NCBI RefSeq assembly: GCF_036964905.1
Contig: NZ_JBALHR010000016.1
Coordinates: 11,049 to 75,048, forward strand
From: Gemmobacter denitrificans
GTDB lineage: Bacteria > Pseudomonadota > Alphaproteobacteria > Rhodobacterales > Rhodobacteraceae
Length of the DNA: 64,000 nucleotides
Direction of reading: 5' to 3'
Shown: positions 9,104-16,892 of the stretch, in pieces
Position numbering within the stretch: position 1 is the stretch's first letter
How the letters are laid out: the number at the start of each line of letters is the position of its first letter
Translations under genes and position numbers: made by a program
The notes under the pieces: generated by a model
Told to the model about the DNA's origin: nothing
Database searches by the model: none
What the model saw: the letters and a program-made list of their open reading frames with translations, nothing else

Positions 9104-9502
9104 ATGATCGCGGAATTCATCATTTCGGCCCTGCTGGTGATTGCGGGCATCTTTGCACTGGTGGGCAGCTATGGCCTGCTGAAACTGCCGGATCTGATGA
9201 CCCGGCTGCATGCGCCGACCAAGGCCAGCACCTTGGGCGTGGGCGGGGTTCTGCTGGCCTCGATGGGCATGGCGATCATGAAGGGCGGGGTCAGCTGGCA
9301 TGAACTGCTGATCACGCTGTTCCTGTTCCTGACGGCCCCCATCACCTGCAATTTCATCGCAAAGGCCTGGCTGGCACGCAATCGCGGTGAAACCGTGCTG
9401 CCCGCAACCGGCACAGCCCGCGATTGGGCCACGCTGGACATGAGCGAAGCCCCGATGGAACCCCGCCTGACCGAGCCAGGCCAGCCCGGGCGGCCATCGT
9501 GA
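9104..9502 (+). CDS. mnhG: Mrp antiporter subunit G
   Basis: 132-residue MrpG subunit with three hydrophobic helices and the conserved SYGLLKLPDLMTRLHAPTKA block, followed by LGVGGVLLASMG and LFLFLTAPITC. The ATG at 9104 follows GTGAGGGG; the longer reading from 9059 lies inside mnhF. A hydrophilic C-terminal tail of about 35 residues rich in Pro and Arg extends past the last helix. Last gene of the operon. Confidence 0.93.
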   Translation: MIAEFIISALLVIAGIFALVGSYGLLKLPDLMTRLHAPTKASTLGVGGVLLASMGMAIMKGGVSWHELLITLFLFLTAPITCNFIAKAWLARNRGETVLPATGTARDWATLDMSEAPMEPRLTEPGQPGRPS

Positions 9503-9546
9503 GCGGGACTGTCGGTCAGAACACCTTGCGAGATGGCACAGCGCGA

Positions 9547-9783
9547 TCAGAAGGCCTTGAACGTCATGGTGGTCAGCGTCCGCACGATGCCCGGAATGTC
9601 GAACAGCCGTTCTGACAGGTAATGGCCCACATCCGCGCCTTCCGGGATGTAAACCTTGGCGATCAGGTCATATTCACCGCTGGTCGAATACAACTCGCTC
9701 ACCACTTCACGGTCATAGATTGCGGTGGCGACGGCATAGGTCTGGCCGGGGGTGCAGCGGAACTGGACGAAAACGCAGGTCAT
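9547..9783 (-). CDS. Stand-alone Lrp/AsnC ligand-binding (RAM) domain protein
   Basis: 78 residues corresponding only to the C-terminal effector/oligomerisation domain of Lrp/AsnC regulators (PGQTYAVATAIYDREVVSEL, SGEYDLIAKVYIP, IPGIVRTLTTMTF). The DNA-binding helix-turn-helix is absent. Short proteins of this kind occur in many bacteria and may sense amino acids or modulate full-length Lrp proteins; the role here is unknown. It sits 52 nt upstream of, and co-directional with, nothing obvious: the helicase gene precedes it on the same strand. Confidence 0.85.
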   Translation of the reverse strand: MTCVFVQFRCTPGQTYAVATAIYDREVVSELYSTSGEYDLIAKVYIPEGADVGHYLSERLFDIPGIVRTLTTMTFKAF

Positions 9784-9835
9784 GGGTGGGCTCCTTTACG
9801 GGCGAGATTAGGCGGCGATGCACGGCTTGCCAAGA

Positions 9836-11377
9836 TCAGCCGTCCTCCAGCCCGCGCAGCGCCAGCGGGGCGGCATTGCGCGGCAGATCGTCGATCCCCA
9901 GCGGATCGGCAGGCCGCGCCAGCCGGTTGCGCACCACCCAGAACAGCCGCTTTTCCGCGCGGGTGATGGCGACATAGGCCAGTCGCTTCCACAAGGGCAC
10001 CCCCGCTTCGGAGCGGCCCGCCTGGGCTGCAGCCCAAAGATCGGGCGCAAAGACCTGCACGTTTTCCCACTGGCTGCCTTGCGCCTTGTGGATGGTGACG
10101 GCCGCCCCATGCAGAAAGGCCGCGCCCATGGTGGCCGCTTGCGGGATAAAGGGTTCCTCTTCGTCCGGCTTTTCGATCTTGATGATCGAGGCGGCGGAAA
10201 GCTGCGGTTCTTCGGCGCCGATCACATGCAGCCGGGCAAATCCGGGCCGGTTGCCGGGCCCCAGATAGATCACCTGCGCCCCCTTGATGAGCCCGCGTGC
10301 TTCAAGATCGATCCGCTTCTTGCGATGCTTCAGCGGAAGCTCGATCCCATCGCAGATCAGCGGCTCACCCGGTAACAGCGCATCTTCGGGCGCACCAAAG
10401 GCGGTGCGGAAGGCCGTGATCAGCCGGATGCGCGTGGCATTGCGCCAGACCAGGACCGGGCTGCGCGCCATCATCTGCGCATCGACCCGTTCAGCCATCA
10501 CCACCCGATCATCGCTGCGGGCCGCGCGTTCGACCATCCGCTCGAATTCATCAAAGCCCAGATCGGGCTGGGCCAGCGCATGGGCTAGATCAAGGATCGG
10601 GTTTCCCTCGGCCTGGCGGTGAATACGGCTGAGATGCAGTTGCCGCATCTCTCCCAGCTTGTCGAACACCATCTGGCCGGACTGATTCACCGGGGCCAGC
10701 TGCGCCGGATCGCCAAACAGCACCAGCGTCGGGAAAATCTCGCGCAGATCATCGAACTGCCGGTCATCCAGCATGGAGCTTTCATCGACAAAGCCGACAT
10801 CCAGCGGCTCTTCCCGCCGTTTCCATCCCTTGATGAAATCACTGCCGCGCAGACCCGCTGCCGCCAACGCCCCGGGCACCGAGGCATTGCTGTCATAAAA
10901 GGCCTTGGCCCGATCCAGAGCCTGTTCGGTCAACCCTTCAACTTCGGGGCGCGCGCCGTTGCCAGCCAGCCATTCGGCGATCAGTTCGAACTGGGGGTCA
11001 TAGACCGGGGTGTAAAGAATGCGATGAATGGTTGTTGCGGGCACACCGCGCAGGCGCAGCACGGATGCCGCCTTGTTCGTCGGGGCCAGAATGGCCAGCG
11101 TGCGCCCATCCTTCTTGCGCTTGCCTTCGTAATCGCCTGAAACGATATCTACCCCTGCCCCCTGCAGGGCCTTGTAGAGGCTGGCCAAAAGCATCGTCTT
11201 GCCCGATCCGGCCTTGCCCATCACGGCCAGGACGGTCGATTTGCCTTCGGTCGCGGCTTCGGTCGTGCCTTCGGTCAGATCAATGCCCATTCCGCGCAAC
11301 TGATCTGCGACACGATCCCAGGCTTCGGCCTGATCATCTGAGAAGGACATGGCGGTGGTGGGGGCCGGGCTTTGCAT
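9836..11377 (-). CDS. RecD/UvrD-type ATP-dependent DNA helicase
   Basis: 513-residue superfamily 1 helicase. Walker A GKAGSGKT lies near residues 53-60, the DExx-type motif is VDESSML, and the C-terminal half has TIHKAQGSQW and YVAITRAEKRLF, the motifs V/VI region of RecD-like and UvrD_C domains. The single-protein architecture resembles RecD2/AAA_30-type helicases of Rhodobacteraceae that act in repair or replication-fork processing. ATG at 11377 has AAGG 7 nt upstream; an internal Met at 11350 is an alternative. Exact DNA substrate is unknown. Confidence 0.88.
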   Translation of the reverse strand: MQSPAPTTAMSFSDDQAEAWDRVADQLRGMGIDLTEGTTEAATEGKSTVLAVMGKAGSGKTMLLASLYKALQGAGVDIVSGDYEGKRKKDGRTLAILAPTNKAASVLRLRGVPATTIHRILYTPVYDPQFELIAEWLAGNGARPEVEGLTEQALDRAKAFYDSNASVPGALAAAGLRGSDFIKGWKRREEPLDVGFVDESSMLDDRQFDDLREIFPTLVLFGDPAQLAPVNQSGQMVFDKLGEMRQLHLSRIHRQAEGNPILDLAHALAQPDLGFDEFERMVERAARSDDRVVMAERVDAQMMARSPVLVWRNATRIRLITAFRTAFGAPEDALLPGEPLICDGIELPLKHRKKRIDLEARGLIKGAQVIYLGPGNRPGFARLHVIGAEEPQLSAASIIKIEKPDEEEPFIPQAATMGAAFLHGAAVTIHKAQGSQWENVQVFAPDLWAAAQAGRSEAGVPLWKRLAYVAITRAEKRLFWVVRNRLARPADPLGIDDLPRNAAPLALRGLEDG

Positions 11378-11419
11378 GGCGCGACCTTATCCCAGCCCGA
11401 TGGCCAGTGCGAGGCCCGT

Positions 11420-11611
11420 TCAGTTGGGACGGTTGTTGCCGTTGCCCTGGCCGCCCTTGCTTTCAGGGGGCGTCATGGACTCGTGTGAGGCGAGTTCGAC
11501 CTGCGCCACTCGCAATGTGGTTTCAACCTGCGCCGCCAGCGCCGGCAGATCATTCTTCAATGCGAAGGCGCGCAGGTCGGCCAACACCTCGAATATCCAT
11601 TCACCCTGCAT
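11420..11611 (-). CDS. Small hypothetical protein
   Basis: About 63 residues from the ATG at 11611. The first part is probably alpha-helical (MQGEWIFEVLADLRAFA, LPALAAQVETTLRVAQVELA) and the C-terminus is a low-complexity Pro/Gly/Asn tail. The reading frame stays open to 11719, but the longer form looks non-coding and would crowd the ccr terminator. Upstream of the chosen start there is only a weak GGGGG. I do not recognise a domain. It lies between ccr and the helicase, all on the minus strand. Confidence 0.55.
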   Translation of the reverse strand: MQGEWIFEVLADLRAFALKNDLPALAAQVETTLRVAQVELASHESMTPPESKGGQGNGNNRPN

Positions 11612-11725
11612 ATTGGCCCCCGACTGCTGCAACCATTCTGCATCCACACCAAAATCATCTCTGGCTCCGGCTGAGACTAGCTGCGAATTGGTCAACAGAC
11701 CGTCACCAAAACAGAACAAAATGCG

Positions 11726-11753
11726 AAACGCCGCCCGATGACGGGCGGCGTTT
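11726..11753 (-). terminator. Rho-independent terminator of ccr
   Basis: Perfect 12-bp stem AAACGCCGCCCG / CGGGCGGCGTTT with a 4-nt loop, starting 22 nt after the ccr stop. On the minus strand it is followed by a T-rich stretch (CGCATTTTGTT). Confidence 0.85.
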
Positions 11754-11775
11754 GCGGCGGATCGGGGATGCCGGA

Positions 11776-13068
11776 TTACCGCTTGATGCTGGCTTCCAGC
11801 GTGTCTTCAAAGGTGCGCAGGCCGGTATGCGGGGCCTGCACAAGCACCGCCATATTGCCTGGTTTGTGCTGGTTTTTGAGCATCAGCATATGCGCCTGCG
11901 GGATCTCGGCCCAGGGGAAAACCTCGGACATGCAGGGATCAAGGCGGCGTTCGCACATCAGTTTGTTGGCGGCGCTGGCTTGCTTGAGATGGGCGAAATG
12001 GCTGCCCTGCAAGCGTTTTTGGTGCATCCACATGTAGCGCACGTCAAAGGTGCAATTGAATCCGCTGGTTCCCGCACAGATCACAACCATGCCGCCCTTC
12101 TTGCAGATCAGTGATGATACCGGGAAGGTTTGTTCGCCCGGATGTTCGAACACCATATCCACATTCACGCCCTTGCCGGTGATATCCCAGATCGCCTTGC
12201 CGAACTTGCGGGCCTCTTTCAGCCATTCATTATATTCGGGGCTGTTGACCTTGGGCAGTTGCCCCCAGCATTTGAATTCGTTGCGGTTGATGACGCCCTT
12301 GGCCCCCAGGCCCAGCACGAAATCGCGCTTTGATTCGTCGGAGATGACCCCGATCGCATTGGCGCCCGCCGTATTGGCCAACTGGATCGCATAAGACCCC
12401 AGACCGCCCGAGGCCCCCCAGACCAGCACGTTCTGGCCCGGCTTCAGGTCATGCGGGGCATGGCCGAACAACATCCGGTAGGCTGTGGCCAGCGTCAGCG
12501 TGTAGCAGGCGCTTTCTTCCCAGCTCAGGTGCTTGGGTCTCGGCATCAACTGCTGGGCCTGCACCCGGGTGAACTGGGCAAACGACCCGTCATGCGTTTC
12601 ATAGCCCCAGATGCGCTGCGTCGGAGAAAACATCGGATCGCCGCCGTTGCATTCTTCGTCGTCACCGTCATCCTGGTTGCAATGGACCACGACTTCGTCG
12701 CCCACCTTCCAGCGGGTGACTTTGGAGCCCACTTTCCAGACGATGCCAGCAGCATCCGAACCGGCGATATGATAGGGCTGCTTGTGGCCGTCAAACGGGC
12801 TGATCGGCACGCCCAAACCGGCCCACACACCGTTGTAGTTCACACCTGCGGCCATCACCAGCACCAGCACTTCGTGGCTGTCGATTTCCCAGGTATCCAC
12901 CACTTCAAGCTGGAAGCTCTTGTCCGGCTCGCCGTGGCGTTCCCGGCGGATCGCCCACGCGTACATCTGCTTGGGCACATGGCCGAGAGGTGGCATCTCG
13001 CCGATCTCGTACAGGTCCTTGATGGGTGCGTCATAGGCGACGATGTTCTGATTCGTATCCAGAGCCAT
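11776..13068 (-). CDS. ccr: Crotonyl-CoA carboxylase/reductase
   Basis: 430-residue zinc-free MDR-family enzyme that reductively carboxylates crotonyl-CoA to (2S)-ethylmalonyl-CoA with NADPH, the key step of the ethylmalonyl-CoA pathway for acetyl-CoA assimilation. Typical Ccr stretches are YEIGEMPPLGHVPKQMYAWA, VMAAGVNYNGVWAGLG, the nucleotide-binding LVWGASGGLGSYAIQLA, and YMWMHQKRLQGSHFA near the C-terminus. ATG at 13068 has GCAGGAGG upstream; the open frame to 13239 does not look like family sequence. It is a single-gene transcript with its own terminator. An inverted repeat upstream (13151-13168) may be a regulator site. Confidence 0.95.
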   Translation of the reverse strand: MALDTNQNIVAYDAPIKDLYEIGEMPPLGHVPKQMYAWAIRRERHGEPDKSFQLEVVDTWEIDSHEVLVLVMAAGVNYNGVWAGLGVPISPFDGHKQPYHIAGSDAAGIVWKVGSKVTRWKVGDEVVVHCNQDDGDDEECNGGDPMFSPTQRIWGYETHDGSFAQFTRVQAQQLMPRPKHLSWEESACYTLTLATAYRMLFGHAPHDLKPGQNVLVWGASGGLGSYAIQLANTAGANAIGVISDESKRDFVLGLGAKGVINRNEFKCWGQLPKVNSPEYNEWLKEARKFGKAIWDITGKGVNVDMVFEHPGEQTFPVSSLICKKGGMVVICAGTSGFNCTFDVRYMWMHQKRLQGSHFAHLKQASAANKLMCERRLDPCMSEVFPWAEIPQAHMLMLKNQHKPGNMAVLVQAPHTGLRTFEDTLEASIKR

Positions 13069-13150
13069 GGGGGCCTCCTGCCTGTTGGTGATGCCGCGCC
13101 GCAGAATCGGCGCGCCTATGCAGCAAAGAAATACAGCGACCGCGCAACAA

Positions 13151-13168
13151 TGCAATGCTGATATTGCA
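13151..13168. promoter_or_regulatory. Inverted repeat upstream of ccr
   Basis: TGCAAT-N6-ATTGCA, a perfect 6-bp inverted repeat 83 nt upstream of the ccr start codon and in the region shared with divergent cspA. ccr genes in related bacteria are controlled by dedicated regulators of acetyl-CoA assimilation. Which protein binds here is unknown. Confidence 0.4.
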
Positions 13169-13391
13169 CATTTTGAAATTTTATGTCCGCCGCGTCGCAG
13201 CAAAACCCCAAATGGGGCGAAACGGGCGGTTTCGGACAAAAAGCTTGTATTTCAAGGCCGCGGGCCCCATATGTGATGGGCGACGTTATCTCTATCGACC
13301 ACTGTCTCCCTTACCGGCCACAGCTATCGACATGCGCTGACGAGCCGAGCCGCCACAGTTCCGTGGGCGGCACTTTAGAGGAGACATCACG

Positions 13392-13598
13392 ATGGCCAAG
13401 GGCACCGTGAAATGGTTCAACGCCACCAAAGGCTTCGGCTTTATCGCCCCGGAAGGCGGCAAGAAGGACGTGTTCGTCCACATCACCGCGCTGGAGCGCG
13501 CCGGCATCCGTTCGCTGGCTGACGGTCAGGCTGTGACCTTCGACATCGAAGCAGGCCGTGACGGCCGCGAGTCGGCGACCAACCTGTCGCTGGCCTGA
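13392..13598 (+). CDS. cspA: Cold-shock family RNA/DNA-binding protein
   Basis: 68-residue single CSD protein. RNP1-type KGFGFIAPEGG and RNP2-type DVFVHITAL are intact, preceded by GTVKWFNATKG. Such proteins melt RNA secondary structure during cold shock or growth transitions. TAGAGGAG lies about 9 nt before the ATG. It is divergent from ccr and followed directly by a strong terminator, so it is monocistronic. The intergenic DNA leaves room for the long 5' leader common in this family. Confidence 0.95.
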   Translation: MAKGTVKWFNATKGFGFIAPEGGKKDVFVHITALERAGIRSLADGQAVTFDIEAGRDGRESATNLSLA

Positions 13599-13618
13599 TT
13601 TCGGGTCACCGGAATACC

Positions 13619-13645
13619 GAAGGGCGGGCCATTGGCCCGCCCTTC
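13619..13645 (+). terminator. Terminator after cspA
   Basis: Perfect 12-bp stem GAAGGGCGGGCC / GGCCCGCCCTTC with a 3-nt loop, 20 nt after the cspA stop, followed by CATCATTT. It lies between convergent genes and may also stop the leftward transcript from 14101. Confidence 0.8.
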
Positions 13646-13663
13646 ATCATTTCAACGCTTTAA

Positions 13664-14101
13664 TCAAGCCGCCTGCCACATCATCCGTTCGCGCAGCGCA
13701 TGTTCGAAGCCGACGCGCATAGAGACCGCCGACAGCGGCGAACGCAGCAGGATGGGGGCGCTGCGGTCATCCGGAAAGCTCTGTGTGCTGCATTCGGTCG
13801 ATACCAGGATCACCGGCACCTGACAGCCAGCGGCGCGCAGGATGGCAAAGGCCCGGCGCCCGGCATCAAGCCCGCCGAAGGTTTCGCAATCCATCACGAA
13901 CAGACCATACCCAGCAGGATCGTCAATCAGGGTTTCCAACGCGGCGAACATCTCGCCTTGCGCCTCGGGCAAGCCGCCGAACCCGGCAATGCGCATCGAA
14001 ACCGCCTCGGCAGCCCGGGATCCGGTTTCAGCCAGCAACAACACGCGAACACCCCAGCCCACCAGGGCAGCGTCGTGATCTTCGGGACGGAACAACTGCA
14101 T
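13664..14101 (-). CDS. Receiver-like (CheY-fold) protein without output domain, degenerate
   Basis: 145 residues. The pattern RVLLLAETG ... YGLFVMDCETFGG ... VPVILVSTE ... PILLRSPLS resembles a response-regulator receiver domain: the Asp in VMDCE would be the phosphoacceptor and VSTE the Thr/Ser switch. The N-terminal acidic pair is reduced to LLLAETG and the conserved Lys after beta-5 appears as Arg (ILLRSP). No DNA-binding output follows. GAGGG precedes the ATG. It may be a single-domain or pseudo-receiver acting by protein contacts; no partner kinase is adjacent. The fold assignment is by motif only. Confidence 0.65.
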   Translation of the reverse strand: MQLFRPEDHDAALVGWGVRVLLLAETGSRAAEAVSMRIAGFGGLPEAQGEMFAALETLIDDPAGYGLFVMDCETFGGLDAGRRAFAILRAAGCQVPVILVSTECSTQSFPDDRSAPILLRSPLSAVSMRVGFEHALRERMMWQAA

Positions 14102-14274
14102 CTTACCCTCACGGACGAAGAGAACCTGTTAACCTGACATTTACCTACCGAACGCGACGAGATTAGGGGGAAAATGGGGCAATATCGCCCCGTCACTGTC
14201 GTGAATTGTGGCGCCTTTTGCGCCAATCCATGATCTCGTATTCTCGTCGCAGCGTGACCACGGATCATTCCAGC

Positions 14275-15213
14275 ATGCCCGAAGCAGATTACCAGAACCT
14301 TATCGACGGCCCGACCTGGGCCTTTATCCGCGAAACGGATCGTTGGTATCCCCCGGAGGCCGTGGGTCTGACGATTGCCGAACAGCGCGATGTCTATAAC
14401 AGGATGTGCGCCGCCTTCCGCAAGCCCCACCCGGCAGGCATAACCGTGCGTGACGAAAGCCTGGGTGGCGTGATGTGCCGCATATATGAACCCACGCAGG
14501 CCGCGCAGACTGCGATGTATTTCCATGGCGGCGGTTTTGTCGTCGGCGGTCTGGACAGCCATGACGACGTCTGCGCCGAGTTATGCGCGGCAACCGGGCT
14601 GCGCATCGTCAGCGCCGATTACCGGCTGGCACCGGAACACCGCCATCCCGCCGCATATGAGGATTGCCTGTCGGCCAGCCGCGCCGTGCTGGATCGCTGG
14701 CCCGGCCCTCTGATCATGGCGGGGGATTCCGCCGGTGGATCGCTCGCGGCCTCGGTCACCCACGCCTTGCGGGGCACAGGGCGGATCAACGGTCAGGTGC
14801 TGATCTACCCGTCGCTTGGGGGCGACCGGAGCACGGGCAGCTATCTGACCCATGCCCATGCACCCATGCTGACCCTTGCGGATGTGGAGTTTTACCTGAC
14901 CATCCGGCACCCCGGGCCACCGCCAGAACATGACCCGACAGCCGCCGCCTTGCAGGACAACGATTTCACCGGCCTGCCGCCCAGCGTGATTTTCGCCGCC
15001 GAATGTGATCCGCTGGCCGATGACGGGCGTGAGTATCGCGACAGGGTGCTTGCGGCAGGCGGACGCGCGGCCTCGATCGTCGATACGGGGCTGGTGCATG
15101 GCTGGCTGCGCGCGCGCCATTCGGTGCCGCGTGCCGCTGAAAGCTTTGCCCGGATCGCCGCCACCTTGCGGGCCCTGTCCACCGGCGTCTGGCCCTTCGG
15201 AGACCGCGCATGA
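14275..15213 (+). CDS. Alpha/beta hydrolase of the hormone-sensitive-lipase esterase family
   Basis: About 312 residues from ATG 14275; in-frame Mets at 14206 and 14230 are alternatives and none has a clear ribosome site. The oxyanion motif FHGGGFVVGG and nucleophile elbow GDSAGG define the HSL (family IV) esterase/arylformamidase-like group. A late Asp (ECDPLADD) and His (LVHGWLRARH) complete the triad. The stop overlaps the downstream aldolase by 4 nt, so the two are translationally coupled and probably act on one ester-containing substrate. Cytoplasmic; substrate unknown. Confidence 0.82.
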   Translation: MPEADYQNLIDGPTWAFIRETDRWYPPEAVGLTIAEQRDVYNRMCAAFRKPHPAGITVRDESLGGVMCRIYEPTQAAQTAMYFHGGGFVVGGLDSHDDVCAELCAATGLRIVSADYRLAPEHRHPAAYEDCLSASRAVLDRWPGPLIMAGDSAGGSLAASVTHALRGTGRINGQVLIYPSLGGDRSTGSYLTHAHAPMLTLADVEFYLTIRHPGPPPEHDPTAAALQDNDFTGLPPSVIFAAECDPLADDGREYRDRVLAAGGRAASIVDTGLVHGWLRARHSVPRAAESFARIAATLRALSTGVWPFGDRA

Positions 15214-15950
15214 CCAACACCCCTGCCCATTGGGATGACCGTGTCGATCTGGCCGCCAGCTTTCGCTGGGCGGTGAAGCTGAACCTGCATGAGGCAGTGT
15301 CGAACCACTTCTCGCTCGCGGTGAACCCGTCTGGCAGCCGCTTTCTCATCAATCCCAATGCGCGGCATTTTGCGCGGATTACGGCCTCAAGCCTGATCGA
15401 GATTGATGCCGAAGACCCCACGACCCTGCAACGCCCCGATGCCCCGGACCCGACGGCCTGGGGACTGCACGGATCAATTCACCGCGCCCTGCCCCATGCG
15501 CGCTGCCTGATGCATGTGCATTCCATCCACGCCACGGTGCTGGCCAGCCTTGCCGACAGCCGCCTGCCCGCGATCGACCAGAACAGCGCGATGTTCCATG
15601 GCCGTCATGTGGTGGATGACGCCTATGGTGGCATGGCGTTTGAGGAAGAAGGCCGTCGCTGCGCCGCATTGCTGGCTGATCCCAGACTCACCACGCTGAT
15701 CCTGGGCAATCACGGCGTGCTGGTGGTGGACCAAAGCGTGGCGGAAACCTTCAACCGGCTGGTATTCTTCGAACGGGCGGCAGAAACCTATATCCGCGCC
15801 TTGCAGACCGGCCGTCCGTTGCGGGTGCTGCCCGATGCCATTGCCGAAAAGACCGCGCGGGAATGGGAAGATTATCCCGGCTATGCCGAGGCCCATCTGC
15901 GCGAAATCAAGGCCCTGCTGGATATCGAGGGCAGCGACTGGCGCAGCTGA
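15210..15950 (+). CDS. Class II aldolase/adducin family protein
   Basis: 246 residues. Motifs of the metal-dependent fuculose-aldolase fold are present: NLHEAVSNHFSLAV near residue 25, HGSIHRALPHARCLMHVHS with the zinc-binding HxH, and a third ligand in LILGNHGVLVV. Members include aldolases and decarboxylases, and uncharacterised proteins that lack a sugar phosphate. Coupled to the upstream esterase by ATGA overlap. Its 3' end meets the convergent phosphodiesterase gene after 3 nt. Substrate not predictable. Confidence 0.85.
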   Translation: MTNTPAHWDDRVDLAASFRWAVKLNLHEAVSNHFSLAVNPSGSRFLINPNARHFARITASSLIEIDAEDPTTLQRPDAPDPTAWGLHGSIHRALPHARCLMHVHSIHATVLASLADSRLPAIDQNSAMFHGRHVVDDAYGGMAFEEEGRRCAALLADPRLTTLILGNHGVLVVDQSVAETFNRLVFFERAAETYIRALQTGRPLRVLPDAIAEKTAREWEDYPGYAEAHLREIKALLDIEGSDWRS

Positions 15951-15953
15951 ACG

Positions 15954-16787
15954 CTAACGTTCAAACAGCGGCAGGGCTGCCATGCTGGCAGGAACCGGCA
16001 CACCAAGCCGGTTCAGGATGCCCGGTGCCAGAGACAACTGATCGAGCAGCGTATCAGGCGCAGGCCCTTCGGCCGCCCCAAAGTAATACAGGGCAAAATC
16101 GCGCTGGTCATCAGACGTGCCACCGTGATGGCCCCGCGCATCCTGCCCGTGATCTGCGGTCACGATCACCTCATAGCCGGCATTGCGCCACCGCTGAACA
16201 AAGGGCGCAAGCTGGGCATCCAGCGCATAGCAGGCATGGTCCATCTCGGCGCAGGCATGCCCGAAGCGGTGGCCCATGCTGTCCAATGTGCAGGTATGCA
16301 GCATCCCGTAATCAATGCCATGGCCTTCGCAAAGCCGGGTCAGGGTGCCAAACAGATCATGATCGGCCGGCGTCGCCTGATTGATCAAGTTGTAGCCATA
16401 CATGGTATGAAACCGGCCATGGGTGATCGGCCCGCCCGGTTCATCATATTCGATGTCGCGCACCACATCGAAGGGCGCACGATTGAAGAATTCCGACCAG
16501 AAACTGTGGGCCACCGCCCCGGTACGCAGCCCGGCCCGGCTGGCTTCGGAAAAGATATCGGGATGATCGAGCCGCCGCACCGCCTCATTGCCCCAGACCC
16601 CGGTCACCTGTGGCGGCAGGCCAGTATGGATCGAGGCGTAACAACTGGCCGAAGTTGACGGCAGCACCGAGCGCATCCGCCAGATCCGGGCGGCGCCCTG
16701 CGCCACCCAGCCCTCCAGATTGCCGAAAAGCCGCCGCCAATTGCCATAGGGCACCCCGTCGATAAGGATCAGCAGCAGCTTGGCCAT
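15954..16787 (-). CDS. Type I phosphodiesterase/nucleotide pyrophosphatase family protein
   Basis: 277 residues of the alkaline-phosphatase superfamily. Visible metal-site elements are LILIDGVPYGNW (Asp), the nucleophile region VLPSTSASCYASIHTGLPP, LDSMGHRFGH (Asp/His) and VTADHGQDARGHHGG. No signal peptide from the chosen start, so probably cytoplasmic. ATG 16787 is supported by CAGGAGAGG. It lies 105 nt after the ABC transporter genes on the same strand, with a hairpin between. It may cleave a phosphodiester or sulfate-type nutrient taken up by that transporter; this link is inferred. Confidence 0.82.
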   Translation of the reverse strand: MAKLLLILIDGVPYGNWRRLFGNLEGWVAQGAARIWRMRSVLPSTSASCYASIHTGLPPQVTGVWGNEAVRRLDHPDIFSEASRAGLRTGAVAHSFWSEFFNRAPFDVVRDIEYDEPGGPITHGRFHTMYGYNLINQATPADHDLFGTLTRLCEGHGIDYGMLHTCTLDSMGHRFGHACAEMDHACYALDAQLAPFVQRWRNAGYEVIVTADHGQDARGHHGGTSDDQRDFALYYFGAAEGPAPDTLLDQLSLAPGILNRLGVPVPASMAALPLFER

Positions 16788-16862
16788 GGCCCTCTCCTGC
16801 CCCGCCGACAGCAAACATGGTCAGGTCGGCTGCCTCCGGCGGGGATATTTTGCCATATTAGA

Positions 16863-16885
16863 GGGGCAAGGCCGCGCCCTGCCCC
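16863..16885 (-). terminator. Possible terminator after the peptide-type ABC operon
   Basis: On the minus strand GGGGCA ... TGCCCC with a GC-rich 11-nt loop, 8 nt after the ATPase stop and followed by TCTAATAT. It may only weaken read-through into the phosphodiesterase gene. Confidence 0.4.
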
Positions 16886-16892
16886 CGACCGT

